A stretch of DNA of 64,000 bases from Magnolia sinica. Lineage: Eukaryota; Streptophyta; Magnoliopsida; Magnoliales; Magnoliaceae. The notes below the pieces were generated by a model that saw only the letters and a program-made list of their open reading frames with translations, was not told the origin of the DNA and searched no databases. The position numbers and the translations under genes were made by a program. The stretch covers positions 24,100,501 to 24,164,500 of the forward strand of contig NC_080577.1 of assembly GCF_029962835.1 (NCBI RefSeq), read 5' to 3'. Shown here one piece after another: positions 33,793 through 45,977 of this stretch; the stretch's first letter is position 1; the number at the start of each line of letters is the position of its first letter.

Positions 33793-36700
33793 TGTAACAC
33801 CCCGAACTTTTCAATACCCAAGTATTGAAAGTCCTCGGGTGTTACCATGAAGTTTAACTTGATACGTACATGTGTACGACACCAACCTAGCTATCCTGAC
33901 CTTGCACCCATTCCCCGACACGAATCTATCCATTGGGAATGATCTCCATTTATGGATCAAGCCATCTAACCATTGAATTTCAAAACAAGGTCATTCGTCA
34001 TGTGATTTGACGTAAGAACTTTCCCTTAAACAGAATAACGAAGAAACTCCCTATCCATAATGATTTAGATATATGTTCTTTTGTAAGAATTGCTTAGAAA
34101 CATACTTATAACCATGTGGGGCCATTAGATTTTCCAAAACTCACAGATCAACAATAATTACGAAAACGCCATTGACCTATACCCCTAATCACTCCAAAAA
34201 CCCACTTTGTGATCACCCATTCACAAAACTGACCATAAATCCACCCATATGCATGGTTAGAGTGCTAACCATAAAACTTCCTTATTTTTAACAAGTCACT
34301 TGACCATCCATCAGGTTTGGATCCGCCAAATGGGCCATCTGAATATCAGGATGAATCGGTCATTATGAAGATCTTCAGGTTTAAGTCCAAACTACCTGGT
34401 AACTTGTCAATCAGAGGAGTACAAATATTATTTTGAAATTTTGAAATATATTAGCCATTAAAAGAACATCTTATTCATCCTCGAGAGATCGGGACCCAAA
34501 CTGGATCACAGGAAAGAGCACGAAAAATGATGCATGTTCGCCAAATTTCAAGACATTCAGACAACACATTTTGACCTAACGGGCGTCGGATGCCTATTGA
34601 GAAATGGATAACGAATTTGTAAATAGTGAATGCCACTACATGCCACCATTGATGCTTGATCGGATAGTATGGCCCACCCGATCAATAGATCTGCCCTATT
34701 TTTGGACCTTAATCCTAGCAGGGCATGTTAAACATAATGAACAGAGCGGATCGTACAACTACAAGTAGTAAAGTGGACTTCACATAAAATAACTCAATTC
34801 ATTCAAATTTTCACAGCAAGCTACGTGCATGGGGTTTAACGGTGAGTGTTGGTTGCTATTGGACACACTGTACGACTTACTTGACTAACCAAATCGTCTC
34901 ATATTTGACCCCATGTCCTAACATAGCGATACAAAAGTGGTGAATGGCATGGATTCTCTGAAAGATCATCATAGGTGGACCCCACCTATTTTGAGTAACA
35001 ACATGGTTTCACGTTAGTTTTAACGGTGGGTTTATCCCACATGCTTTTGCAACGTATGGCCCACCTAGTACTTGGATATGTTTCATATTTTGGCCCCTTG
35101 GCTCTTGCCAACCGTTGACGCTCAATCCTGGGATGATCCAACCATTAGATTGTCAGAAACCCACCATTGGGAGTAAAAGTTTAGGTGTATGGCCCACTTA
35201 CAAGTTAGGTCGGACCCATTCTCGAGATCATAGCCTTATATAAGTAAATGAACCTAGTGAACGGAGTGAATCTCATCTAAACATCTCTGTGGGCCCCCGA
35301 AAACAAACGAAGGGAATCTATCCCTGACCGTCCGTTCTATAATGGAAGGCGAACAGACCGCTGAAGTTATGGGGAGAGCCGTGTCGGTTGGATTTCCAAC
35401 GTGCAGACGCCAGCTCTCTCTCTCAAGCCAAGAATAGCCAAACAGGGAGAACTTACAAGCCGCATTTATCCGTTTTGAGAAAAAACAGAGGCAGCCACCG
35501 ACGGTCATTGCCTAGGGATTTGCAGAGTCTATCCCAGCCGCTGGACCCTTCCTCTCCCTGCCTATAAATGGGGAGGTTCAACCCTCCCAAACTCCACACA
35601 GAAGAGAAGTGAGAAAGGAAGGAAGCAAGGAGAGAAAACAGAGAGAGAGAAGACAGAGAAGGAAGGTGAGCTCGGCTCGCACTGTCCCCACTCAGTCCGT
35701 GAGAACGGACCGAACCGAGTCAGTGTAAGTCTGCAGCCACACCACTCCTGTGGAAAGAGAAAGAAAAGAGAGAGAGAGTGGGCGTGAGCACACCGTCCGG
35801 CCAAGTAAAAACGTCCCACTCTCTGATCCCTTCCTTCTTCCATTTTCTTCTTCATTTTTGTGCAGTTATTATTTATGTGGGTGGCCACGTTTGGGACCGG
35901 AAAGCAGGCCATAAATGGGGCTGTGATAGGCCTTTGAATGGGTGTCCAATCTCAGCTAAAACCAGGCCTGAAAACAGGCTAAAAGTCAGGCCGAAATCAC
36001 GTTAAACCCGGCCGTTTCTGAGGCTGAAAGCGGGACAGGAAATGTCCCTGTCGAGCTCTAGTTGGGGCTAGAACTAGCCTCACAAGCAGGCCATGCAAAG
36101 GAGCTGTCTCTCAGCCCAAGAAGAAGCTGAAAAATGGCCTCAAACAGTCCCAGGCAGTGGGTCGTATGCAACGTGAAATGGGCCCTATTTCAAAGGTAGC
36201 TATTGGGCCTCACCAAACAAAAAAACAAACCAGGTGGGCTGCACACCCATCACATGGGCCCAGTGCACGTGTGGCATCCAAGGGCCACCTGCCGTATGTA
36301 TTTTATTCCACGCCGTTCATCCGTGGCCCCAGCAGCAGGACGGCTGCTGTATTGACGTTACCAAGTTACGTGGGTCTGACTGGGGTATGTGTTATTCAAC
36401 ACTCCCATCGATTTTGCTGTCTCCACCGTCCATCCCATTTCCCGCCTCATTTTAGTCGTTGACCCGAAAAATGAAGCTAGCCCAACTCTCTGGTAGGCCA
36501 CACTAGCAGAAAGACTAATTTAATAGTGGTAAATCATTAGGGCTGCCGTGATATTTCTGTGCATCAAGACATATCAATATTGGACTCATTGGACCTATCC
36601 TGAGCCTGGAACCGTACCGTCAGAGTAGATCCTCCTGAGGTGGGCCCCACCTATCAAAAACCATCAAATAAATAAATAAATAAATAAATAAATACTGAAC

Positions 36701-39074
36701 ATTCACGTTGTGGGTGTAAACGTCCAGAGGACACTGCCTCCTTGTGCTTGAAATTTTGGCTAGGACCATAGTCCCACCACAGGGCCTACCATGTGGTGTG
36801 TTGAACATCAACACCGTCCATCTGATGGGTTCCCTTTATATATGGGGTGCCCCCAAAAATCAGCCATACATAGAGCTCGGGTGGCCCACACCATCTACAA
36901 TCTTGTGAAGACACGTTAAACCATATAAAAGCACTTGCTGGGGTCCAGCTGAGATTTGGATGCACCTGAAACTTGGTTTGACCCCTTAAACTAGCGGGAC
37001 ACACTTAATGGATGGGTTGGATTTGTGAACCACAACTTGGTGAGCCAAACAAATGATTATAAATACTGTAATGGCCGATTATAGTATATATTATCATGAT
37101 TGAATCCACTATTGATACATGATAACTATTGTTATTATCATTAGTATTACGATAATAATTACGGTTATTAAACACAACTAACCATTAGCAGATTATTCAT
37201 GCTAATAGTAGTGCTTACAAACAAAACTATCATTATTACATATTAGTAATTTAATTATTATTCTTTGGTACAATCATTAATAGTAGATCATACCATTACT
37301 AGCATTATAATGATTATTATTAATAATTAGCTGACGTTAATTATAACACTAATGTTAATAATTACTCTTCAATTATTAAAATTATCACACGCCAACTACA
37401 ATCCAAATCCTAAAAACCTATCGTAGACCTAAATTCTAGGACAAAAACCTAGTTCTACATTAAAACCCTAAAACTAAGGTAATCCAAACCCTAGGTTAAG
37501 ACCTTGACCTAAAATAGCGTGTAAAGCTTGAATCTAACGGTATAACTTTACAATTCATGATAGGGTTTGACTCTAAGGAAAACATGCATTCTCTAGCAAC
37601 ATGGGTAAGCGGTTCAAAATATAAGGTGATGATTCTTCCCCTTGAGCTTTCCATCTTCTCATTAGCTTAAGTTATAGTTTTTATTTAAATTCATAATTGA
37701 TATCTCCCTTTATAATCACATTTGTTAGCTGGCGGAAATTGAATTACTGTATTACATGCTTATGATTATCCTGTATAATTGCTCATGCTTGTGGATTCCT
37801 TTTTGTGGATTGCTTATGGAACTTAAACTGTTACATTAGTGGAAAATTTCCACATATGAATGTACACCCATACTTGGGATATAACTTAACTAGTTGTGAT
37901 CGTAATGGACCTTCGACTTCATGGTTATTGAGTGGTGGTCTAGATGGATCATTGATGTGGGCCTACCATCCAAGGTTGTTATGTCCAATGGTTTTTAAGG
38001 ATGGTCTTTTATCACATGATTTTGATATTTACTCTATGTGGCTCGTTTTGATACTCACCCTATGTGGTTTTGTTTTGATATTTTCTATATATAGGATCAA
38101 TGTTTTATACTATGTAACCATGCGATGGTAAACCCCATATGTTGTAATATGATTGACCACTAGTCGACGGTGTTCCATTAAACATCCTAAGGTGGTAATC
38201 TCATGGGCCGGGGATGGTGGTAATAGGACACTATGCCCGAGCCGTCGGCCTACGCTGGGCTATACGCTCCCCATAGTGACCTTGAGCTTATTTAAATTGG
38301 CTGATTGTAACTGAACTAATAATAGTTTGGCTAATCATGTATTCATAGCATATTGGCGATGACGGGTGGCTATTCTAAATGCTGTAGCACGTGCCCTAGA
38401 GTTGTTGGGATATCGTTTCGCTAGCTCCCAGACCACCGACTATCGACCCCTATTTTGACTGGATGATTTTCCCAGGTCGATGATTTGCATGGGCGACGAG
38501 CCCAAGTTCGACTGGATGTGCATCCCCAGGTCGATGTGCATTCACGCATCCATGCATTTAAAAAGATTGCATCATATATTGTCTTGATTTCCTTGTTGTT
38601 TTATAACTATGCTTACCTAATGCGGCGGTGTGTAATCTTGAGGGGAATTCACATTGAGCTGGCCACTCATCCATCAAATATATAATCGTACAGGTAGAAC
38701 AGGTGACCCAGATAATGTATATGTTCAGACTTGATGAGGAGCTGTGCACGGGTGCCATGGATGTATGGCCGTATTGTTAAGAGGAGCTGTGTGGTCATGC
38801 GACTTACATTTATATGCTTTCTGTTATTTCTTATGTATGCAAATCTTGTAATCGTTAATGTTGAGACATTGGTTTGTATAAGTCATTATGGGCTGATATT
38901 TAAATGATAATGAAATTTCCCTTACGTTGATTTGTCCACTCTACGCTCATCTGCTTACTCTGATGAAAGATAAAAGAAAAATATATACTCGACTTTGACT
39001 ATCCTTTAAGGTTAACACTCGGGTTTTTGGGAAACGGGTCGTGTGCTCGGGTCCTGAAAACACGGGGCGTTACA
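33793..39074 (+). mobile_element. 5282-bp TG...CA insertion, candidate giant solo LTR
   Basis: Begins TGTAACACCCCGAAC and ends CGGGGCGTTACA, so 12-base ends are inverted with one mismatch and have the TG...CA form of LTRs. There is one internal TATA-like CCTATAAATGG (35561-35571) and no repeat of the start near the end, hence no pair of LTRs. No gag or pol motif is seen in it. Plant Tat/Ogre-type Gypsy elements can have LTRs of this size with such ends, so a solo LTR is the simplest reading. MITE-like pieces are nested within (about 34660-35240 and 36270-37030). A 5-bp target duplication is not visible (ACAAC before, GGGGG after). Confidence 0.5.
35555..35640 (+). promoter_or_regulatory. TATA box and leader of the giant LTR
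   Basis: CCTATAAATGGGGAGG at 35561 followed by purine-rich leader (GAAGAGAAGTGAGAAAGG) resembles the U3/R junction of plant LTRs. Transcription would run rightward from about 35590. Inference from sequence pattern only. Confidence 0.5.
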
Positions 39075-39669
39075 GGGGGGAGGGTGTATTTGATGATGAG
39101 ATGGCTGTGGGAGATGATGAATATTGAGGGTAGGAGGTGGGGGCGATTTGGGATGAGTATGGCTTTGCATCATGGCAATAAGCCCTTCGAAGAAGGGAGG
39201 GTTTTACATCCAATTAGATTTCCACAACTCAGAGAATTAAAAAAGCAGGAAAATGTAAAATTTTATTCATAATCTTCAATGAAAAAAAACCTACAAGGGA
39301 TTGCTTACTTATAAGAAAACTATATACCCTAAAAGCTGCACCAGGTGCGCACACTATTACTTAGAGACGAAGTAACAAAAATAACAATTAATCAATACAA
39401 TCAAAACCGTTCATGATGTTCCTAATAATGATAATAAGCAAAACTTAAAGTCTTAGATCATTTAGGGTAGTGGGCCACGATCATGAGATCCAATGGTGGG
39501 ATCCTCATGATGTCGGGTCCACTCCAATGAACCATAGTACAACCCTCTAACTTCAAGGACCTCCATGGATGTCGTCATCGATTCAGATTGATGGTGGGGC
39601 CTTCCTCCTTACGTACGTGCGTAGGAGGGGTGTGCGTGTGCGCGTGATGTCCCCATCAACTTTCCTTGG

Positions 39670-40062
39670 CTACGAAGATTTCGCCACTGGCGAAATAAAA
39701 CTCTTGAACCTCTCCAAGATGTTAGGATCAATTCGTTGAAGCTCCTTAGTGAGCCACGTACTATCTGAAGCTTGGCTTGACTTACATTTAACCAGGTACT
39801 TTTGAAACCCGCCGTCCGACGTTGATACTATTTGATGGTCCAAAATACCCTCTATCTCCTCTCTGGGCGTGGGAAGGGTAGGTATAGGAGGTAGAGGCTG
39901 GGAAGAAGGGTCGAGAAGAGGCCATGGATCAAGGGAAAGGTATGGGGAATCAGGATGGATAGGCGAAAGGCTGTACAATGTATCAGGGGTCCCCTGAAAT
40001 GCAATTAGATCTTTCACATTAAATGTGGAACTAATTCCCATGGAAGGTGGAAGATCTATCAC
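39670..40062 (-). pseudogene. Integrase C-terminus with chromodomain-like tail
   Basis: DLPPSMGISSTFNVKDLIAF is the conserved C-terminal integrase segment. It is followed by a Pro-rich linker and EEIEGILDHQ...QKYLVKCK...DSTWLTKELQRIDP, which follows a chromodomain fold. The expected Trp of LVKWK is Cys (codon 39784-39786). The frame ends 11 bases from the LTR, next to a purine tract AAGGAAAG (minus strand) that is the likely polypurine tract. Confidence 0.5.
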
Positions 40063-40318
40063 ATACGCATTGAGACCGTTTCGTTTTATAATTTTGAATG
40101 GTCAAGCGCTACGTGTGTGTAATTTACGAACGACTCCCCAGGGGTACCGCTCTGGCCTGATGCGAACCATCACAGAGTTTCCTACATTGAATTCCTTGAA
40201 ACGTTTATGTTGGTTTGCAAAAAAATTGTACTATTCATTACTAGTAGTGATTTTTCTCCTGATTTCTTGATGTAATGAATGAATGTGATGTGCAAAGGAC
40301 TCTGCAGACTCTGATGGC

Positions 40319-40927
40319 CTATGAGACTGACATAGGGACAAGATCAATAGGCTTCCTAGGTTTATAACTAATAACGACTTCAAAAGGACCTAAACCTATG
40401 GACCTATTGATAGAACTATTAAATGCAAACTCGGATATAGGTAGTGCGGTGTCCCATGTCGTGGTGTGCTCCCTCACTAAACATCCGAGTAAACTCCCTA
40501 GGCTCCTATTGACCACCTTAGTTTGGCCATCGGTCTGAGGGTGGTAGGCAAAAGAAAATTGAAGCCTAGTATTCATCATATGCTATAGTGTCTTCCAAAA
40601 ATAACTCATGAATCACATGTCACGGCCAGACACTATGGTTTTTGGTATCTCGTGAAGTTTGACAACCTTACTAAAGAACAACTTGGCAAGATGAGATGCG
40701 TCAGAGGTATTAGAACAAGGAATGAAGTGGGCCATTTTAGAAAAACGGTCCACGGCAACAAATATGAAATCGTGTTTCTGAATAGTCTTGGGGAGCCCAA
40801 GCACGAAATCTATACTGATGTCCTGCCAAGGGATGAATGAAACTGGCAAAGGTGTGTATAATCCCGTATTTTGCCTTTTCTGCTTTGTCGGTTGACAAGT
40901 ACGACATTGTCCTATAATTTTGGTCAC
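40319..40927 (-). pseudogene. Integrase core segment
   Basis: Contains CRTCQPTK (end of the HHCC zinc part), WQDISIDFVLGLP with the first catalytic Asp, and YHPQTDGQTKVVNRSL with the third-acid region. At the second acid the usual Ser-Asp-Arg-Asp is Ser-Gly-Arg-Asp (codon 40625-40627), and a stop follows within three codons. It could not catalyse integration as it stands. Confidence 0.5.
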
Positions 40928-41602
40928 ATCTTGCTTGAGGCTTGGCTAATAGAACCTATCCTCCACTAGGGCAATGGTCTTGTTTCGATAAAAATGACCC
41001 GCGACCCCTCCTGAATGTGATTCCTAGACAAGGAAATCGCGGAGGGAGGTGTGCGGTATGCACAAGCGATCACTCTTAAACAAATATCCGTCTAAAATCA
41101 AGTAATCACTGTGAGCTCTTGACGGACTCTCTAACAACGACGCGTACACAACTCTAAAATCTGGGCACTCAAAATAGTCCTCTTTGACATGCTCGAGGCC
41201 CATGACTTTGACACTTATGGAATTGAGTAACACGACTTGACGACTCAATGCGTTGACAGACTTATTCTTTACACCGGTCTTATGCTCAAGTACAAAAGTG
41301 TACTCTTGAAGGAATTGAACTCACATGGTGTGCCTAGGGTTTAATTTCTTTTGAGAGTTCAGATATCTTTAGGCCTCGTGATCTGAGAATAAGACGAATG
41401 CTTGCGGTAATAGATAATGACGCCAGTGGCTCAGTGATTGCACTACCGCATAGAGTTCTTTGTCATAGGTAGAGTATTTTTGCTTCACCTCATTCAGTTT
41501 CTCACTAAAAAAGGTAACAGGGTGCCCTTCCTGACTAAGTACTCTTATGCCGATTCCTGACGTGTCGTATGCGATATCAAAAACTTTCGAAAAATTCGGA
41601 AG

Positions 41603-42770
41603 TCACGTGACTGGAGCTTCGGTTATCCTGACCTTTATCTCCTTGAAGGCTTTCGAGGCTGCCTTTGTCCATTGAAACTCTCCCTTTTTAATGCAATTCA
41701 TGATGGGAGCGATAATGGAACTGAAGCCTCGAATGAACTGCCTATAGAAGGTGGCCAAGCCGTGAAAGCTGCGTATCTCGTGAATATTGTGGGGTTCAGG
41801 CCAATAGACAATGGCTTTGACCTTCTCGGGATCCGCTGACACAACTTTAGCTGACACAACAAAACTTAAGAAGATAACACTACTAGACATAAATGCACAC
41901 ATCTTTAGGTTGGCGTGCAATTTCTCGGCTCTAAGGATCCCACAAAATTGCTTCAAATGGTTGAGGTATTGTTCCTTAGTCATGCTATAAATCAGGATAT
42001 CATCTAAGTAGACGACCAGGAACTTCCTCATGAAAGGCCTCAACACTTGGGTCATCACACGCATGAAAGTACTTGGGGCATTAGTCAGTCCAAAAGGCAT
42101 GATTAGCCACTCGTATAGCCTATCCTTTGTCTTGAAGGCCATCTTCTACTCATTACTAGGGCGTACACGGATTTGGTAATAACCACTTTTGAGGTCAATT
42201 TTGGAGAAGATAGTAGCATTAGCCATCATATCCAACATGTCATCAAGACGCTATATGGGAAACCAATACTTGACTGTGATTTTGTTGATGACCCTATTAT
42301 CAATACACATCCTCCATATAACATCCTTCTTAGGTGTAAGAAGGGCAGGTACGACACGAGCTCGTGCTCTTTTGAATGAAACCCTTTTCTAGGAGCTCAT
42401 CAATCTGTCTTTTCAACTTTGCATGCTCCTTTAGGTTCATTCTGTAATGAGGGAGGTTTGGTAGAGTCGCCCCAGGGACTAAATCAATGACATGTTGTAT
42501 ATCCCTTATAGGGGGAAGCTCATTTGGTAGATCCTTAGGAAAGATATCAGGGAACTCATTCACTATCGAAATGGCCTCAATGGGTAACTCTACACTAGCC
42601 TTTGGTGCACTCTCCCTAACCACAAGGGCGTACACCATTGAGTTCGATTCAGTCTCTTGCTCAAAGTCTTTGGTATTTAGAATATGGAGAGGCTTAGACT
42701 TGGACTTCGACTCCTTCAATTCCTTCGAGCCACTCACACCACTCTTTGTGGTGGACTCCTTTTCAGTCAT
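41603..42770 (-). pseudogene. Reverse transcriptase segment
   Basis: Contains PIRDIQHVIDLVPGA and [10 protein letters not shown] at the start, [12 protein letters not shown] with the first catalytic Asp, then [16 protein letters not shown] and the YLDD active site (codons 42010-41999). All three catalytic acids are kept, but at least two stops and a frame change lie between 42140 and 42340. Confidence 0.5.
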
Positions 42771-43198
42771 GTTCTTGGGCAGAAGTGGATTTAGCTTGAC
42801 TATCTTGCCCTCAAACTAGAATGTACACACATTTGAACGACCAAATATGGTGACATCTCTATCATAGAGCCAGAGCCTATCCAAAATAATATGGCCAACA
42901 TCCATGGGAACAACATCGCATCAAAGTGTGTCTTTATATGATCCAAACTGAATGGGAACAAGCCAATGGTGCGAGACTGGAATGAAAGTCTCATCAAACT
43001 AAGACACTCTATAGGGTTGAGGATGGGCTTAAAGCTTCAAGTCCAAATAGCTCACAGTGCTAGCTGATGCCACATTGGCACAACTACCACTATCCATGAT
43101 CATCTTGAAACTTTTATCACCACATTTTGCATAAGTATAGAAGATCGTGTTGCGGCACCAATTGTCGGTATTCTTTGCTTGGGCAAAGGTGCAACTCA

Positions 43199-43849
43199 CT
43201 ACTGCCAGGGTCGCAGACTCTTGTGCTCCCTCTTCCTTATCACTAGGGTCTCTACTGGCTCATACTCTTCCTCCTTATCGTCACTTTCCGAGGGCACTAC
43301 TTCTACTTGCCCATCAATAAGGAGCACCTTGGTGCCCTCTTTCGTGCCGCACTGGTAGGCAAAGTGACTAAACCCCTGACATCTAAAACACCTAGTTGTA
43401 TCACTTCTGCGCGAGTTAGATGCGACAATTCCTTTACCCTTATCATCCTTGGGCCTAGACTGAGAACTACTGGAAGGTTTGTTTTGATATCCAGTATTAG
43501 GCTTAGCCCCAGAAGGGTTGGCCTTAGCGCTAGAATCGTAAAACTCAAACTGCCTTCCCATAGATGCTTTGAGGTATTGCTCAACCTCCAACATTACTTG
43601 ATACAACTGTTCAAGAGTGTCTATGTCCTTGGCGAGCAACTCTCTCCTAATGTCAGAACAGAGGCCCGTCTTAAATCGAGTAAGAGTGAGTACGGGATCC
43701 TTATCAACTTCACACCGGGTCAAGTACTCTTTGAACTTTTCAATGTATTCCGCCACACTCATGGAACCTTGTCGAAGAGACTGCCATTTCTCAACCAACC
43801 TCAAGTGATAAGAGAAAGGGAAATACTTTTCCTTAAGAGTTTCTTTCAT
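43199..43849 (-). pseudogene. gag segment with CCHC zinc knuckle
   Basis: 216 open codons with the retrotransposon gag core motif (VEKWQSLRQGSMSVAEYIEKF, then LTRCEVD and FKTGL) and a C-terminal zinc knuckle, CFRCQGFSHFAYQC, which keeps all four metal ligands. Upstream gag (43850-44060) is interrupted by in-frame stops where Trp and Arg codons would be expected. Confidence 0.5.
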
Positions 43850-44705
43850 TTCTTTTCAATGGACTATTGTGGCTCCCTCGACCTTTCTTTCCTTCGCTCC
43901 ACAGTAGCCCAAAACCTCTTTGCTTGGCCCACAAGCTTTATCTTGGTGAATCAGACCCGACGAGCATCCGACATGTCATACCACTCAAAATAGTGGTCCA
44001 TATCCGCCAACTAATCTAGAAAAGCTTTAGGGTCCAAGTGGCCATCAAACGTAGGGGCATCTACTCTAACTCTCTTGAAGAGTTGCGCATCTGGGTCATA
44101 ATGATCATGATGTCCTTCAGAGGTGGGTGCACGGGTGCACACCCATGATCGTTTCTTTGGCCACCTTCATTCCTTGGTCTATCCTCTTGACCACCTGCTT
44201 GCGATTGAGCATCTTCCTCAATGGTGGTTTTTAGTTGGGTAACGCGCACATTAAGCTGATCCAAGCGTTGGTCAATACGTTGTTCCAAGCGCCTACCCAA
44301 AGACTCAAACTGCTGGGTTAGGTCATTCACGGATTCTTGCAATTGCTACATGTTTAGTGTAGGGTACAAACCAAAACCATGACTAATACGCGTGGGCATA
44401 CAATCACTCACTCAAAGATCCTCTAATGCAATTATATGCATCCAAATGAGACTAAATGATCCTATAAGACTCTATATGAGGGAAACTACACAACACTACT
44501 AAAATTCCAGCAACATAACTGGCTAAATTATTTGTTAACAGAAAATTCAGCCATGAAAATTGGGGATTTTCTGACAACAAAAAATTCAGCAGTCCATGTT
44601 GTGAATGATGGGTCCTAAACAGCCCCATATGATGAGACTTGATGCAAAATAGACGTGAATAAACTAAACCCTAAACATGCAATGTATTCCCCTATGAAAA
44701 CCCTA

Positions 44706-44718
44706 AGCTCTGACACCA
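44706..44718 (-). other. Primer-binding site of the chromovirus
   Basis: Minus strand TGGTGTCAGAGCT, four bases inside the right LTR end. It differs at one inner position from TGGTATCAGAGC, the common primer site for initiator tRNA-Met in plant LTR elements. Confidence 0.5.
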
Positions 44719-44722
44719 AATT

Positions 44723-45922
44723 TGATGCAGGACATGAAAGTTAAACATGATATGCAAGATTTCAGGCTTTAGATCATACTAATTTAGAAACAATCACAAA
44801 AATTCTACATCCCACATAAGATCAAGCATTCAACAAGGGAAATCTACGAGGGTCCAAGCCTTCACATGTTAAGGCTGGATCAATTAAAAATTATATACCA
44901 AACAATGCTTAAAGGAGAGTAGATTCATCCACTCTTGCAGAGGATTATTCTCTAATCCATGGGATTCACATGTTTCAATTCGGGAAAGCCTAGGGTTTGC
45001 AAAAGTGGAATAGAACTTAGAATTTAGGAATATCTAGGGTTAGGGTTAGGGATTTAAGGCGAGAGCAGAGAGGATTAGAGGAGAGAGAGAACCTGAAAAT
45101 AGTCCACACATGTGGACATCAATCTAGCCCAGACGCATGTGCGTGGGATCCTGCCCGCACGTGTGTGGGGCTCATGAACCCAAAAAGGGACAACTTGGGT
45201 TAGTTGGCCAAGGGTGGGCCACCCACACACCAAGTTTCAGGCTGATCGGGCGTCCGGTCTGTGCACGGTGCTCCGCCGAAGTTTCAGCCCTCCTGGAGGG
45301 CCTAATTCTGCAAATCTGTTGTAAAGGAAGGATCGGTTGCAAAAGGGGGTGGATTTGATGATGGGATGACTGTGGGAGATGATGAATATTGAGGGTAGGA
45401 GGTGGGGGCGATTTGCGACGGGTGTAGCTTTGCACCACGGTAGTTAGCATTTTGAAGAAGGGAGAGTCTTGCACCCGATTAGATTTCCACAACTTAGAGA
45501 ATTAGAGAAGCAGGAAAACGCAGAATTTTATTCATAATCTTGAAAAAAAACCTACAAGGGGTTGCCTATTTATAAGAAAACCCTATACCCTAAAAGTCAT
45601 GCGATGTGCGCACACTATTTCTTGGAGACGAAGTAACAAAAATAACAATTAATCAATGCAATAAAAACTGTTCATGATGTTCCTAATAACGATAACAAGC
45701 AAAACTCAAAGTCCTAGATCATTTAGGGTAGTGGGCCATGATCATGAGATCCAATGGTGGGATCCTCATGATGATCGGGTCCACTCCAATGAACCATAAC
45801 ACAACCCTCTAACTTTGAGGCCCTCCATGGATGTCATCATCGATACAGATCGATGGTGGAGCCTTCCTTCTCCTTACGTATGTGCGTAAGGGGGCATACG
45901 TGTGTGCGTGGTGTCCCCATCA
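44723..45922 (-). repeat. Right (5') LTR of the chromovirus
   Basis: 1200 bases from TGATGCAGG to CCCCATCA on the plus strand. On the minus strand it has a TATA-like CTTATAAATAGG (about 45565-45577) and AATAAAATTC near 45530, which can serve as polyadenylation signal. The matching TATA appears in the solo LTR at 46345. Confidence 0.5.
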
Positions 45923-45977
45923 GTGAGCCTCTGCCATGGCTGGTTCTAGGAGCATAGGTAAAAGAGGAACGCTGATG

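Larger units (their letters stand above)
33178..39658 (-). repeat. Left (3') LTR of the chromovirus, split by an insertion
   Basis: LTR sequence covers 33178-33792 and 39075-39658, together 1199 bases against 1200 for the right LTR, so nothing substantial was lost on insertion. The last 60 or so bases before the break (33745-33792) match the right LTR and the solo LTR poorly, while the rest matches well. A TATA-like CTTATAA lies in the 39075-39658 part (minus strand). Confidence 0.5.
39670..44342 (-). pseudogene. Chromovirus gag-pol polyprotein, multiply broken
   Basis: Order from right to left: N-terminal gag (44061-44342), gag core and a zinc knuckle with the CCHC pattern CFRC...H...C (43199-43849), protease end (about 42800-42997), reverse transcriptase (41603-42770), RNase H and integrase zinc region (about 41000-41600), integrase core (40319-40927) and a chromodomain-like tail (39670-40062). 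Stops interrupt gag between 43850 and 44060 and the reverse transcriptase near 42160 and 42240. It would have made the particle protein and replication enzymes of the element. Confidence 0.5.
33178..45922 (-). mobile_element. Ty3/Gypsy chromovirus, degenerate, with split left LTR
   Basis: Two LTRs of about 1.2 kb with TGATG...CATCA ends (33178-39658 interrupted, and 44723-45922) bound a 5.06 kb internal region with gag-pol remains on the minus strand. The flanks are GCGAG (33173-33177) and GTGAG (45923-45927), a 5-bp target duplication with one transition. The primer-binding site is close to the initiator tRNA-Met complement. The C-terminus has a chromodomain-like segment, placing it among chromoviruses; Galadriel- or CRM-like lineages are possible and I cannot choose between them by eye. 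Many stops make it non-autonomous today. LTRs look about 90 per cent identical over the stretch 39075-39658 versus its partner. Confidence 0.5.

Noticed and set aside
37200-37510. CCCTAAA-like words as interstitial telomere repeats
   Set aside because: Only scattered imperfect words (AACCCTAG, AAACCCTAAAA) within A/T-rich sequence of the giant LTR; no tandem array.
43307-43993. 228-codon plus-strand frame across gag
   Set aside because: It is the antisense shadow of the gag segment, which has the zinc knuckle on the minus strand.
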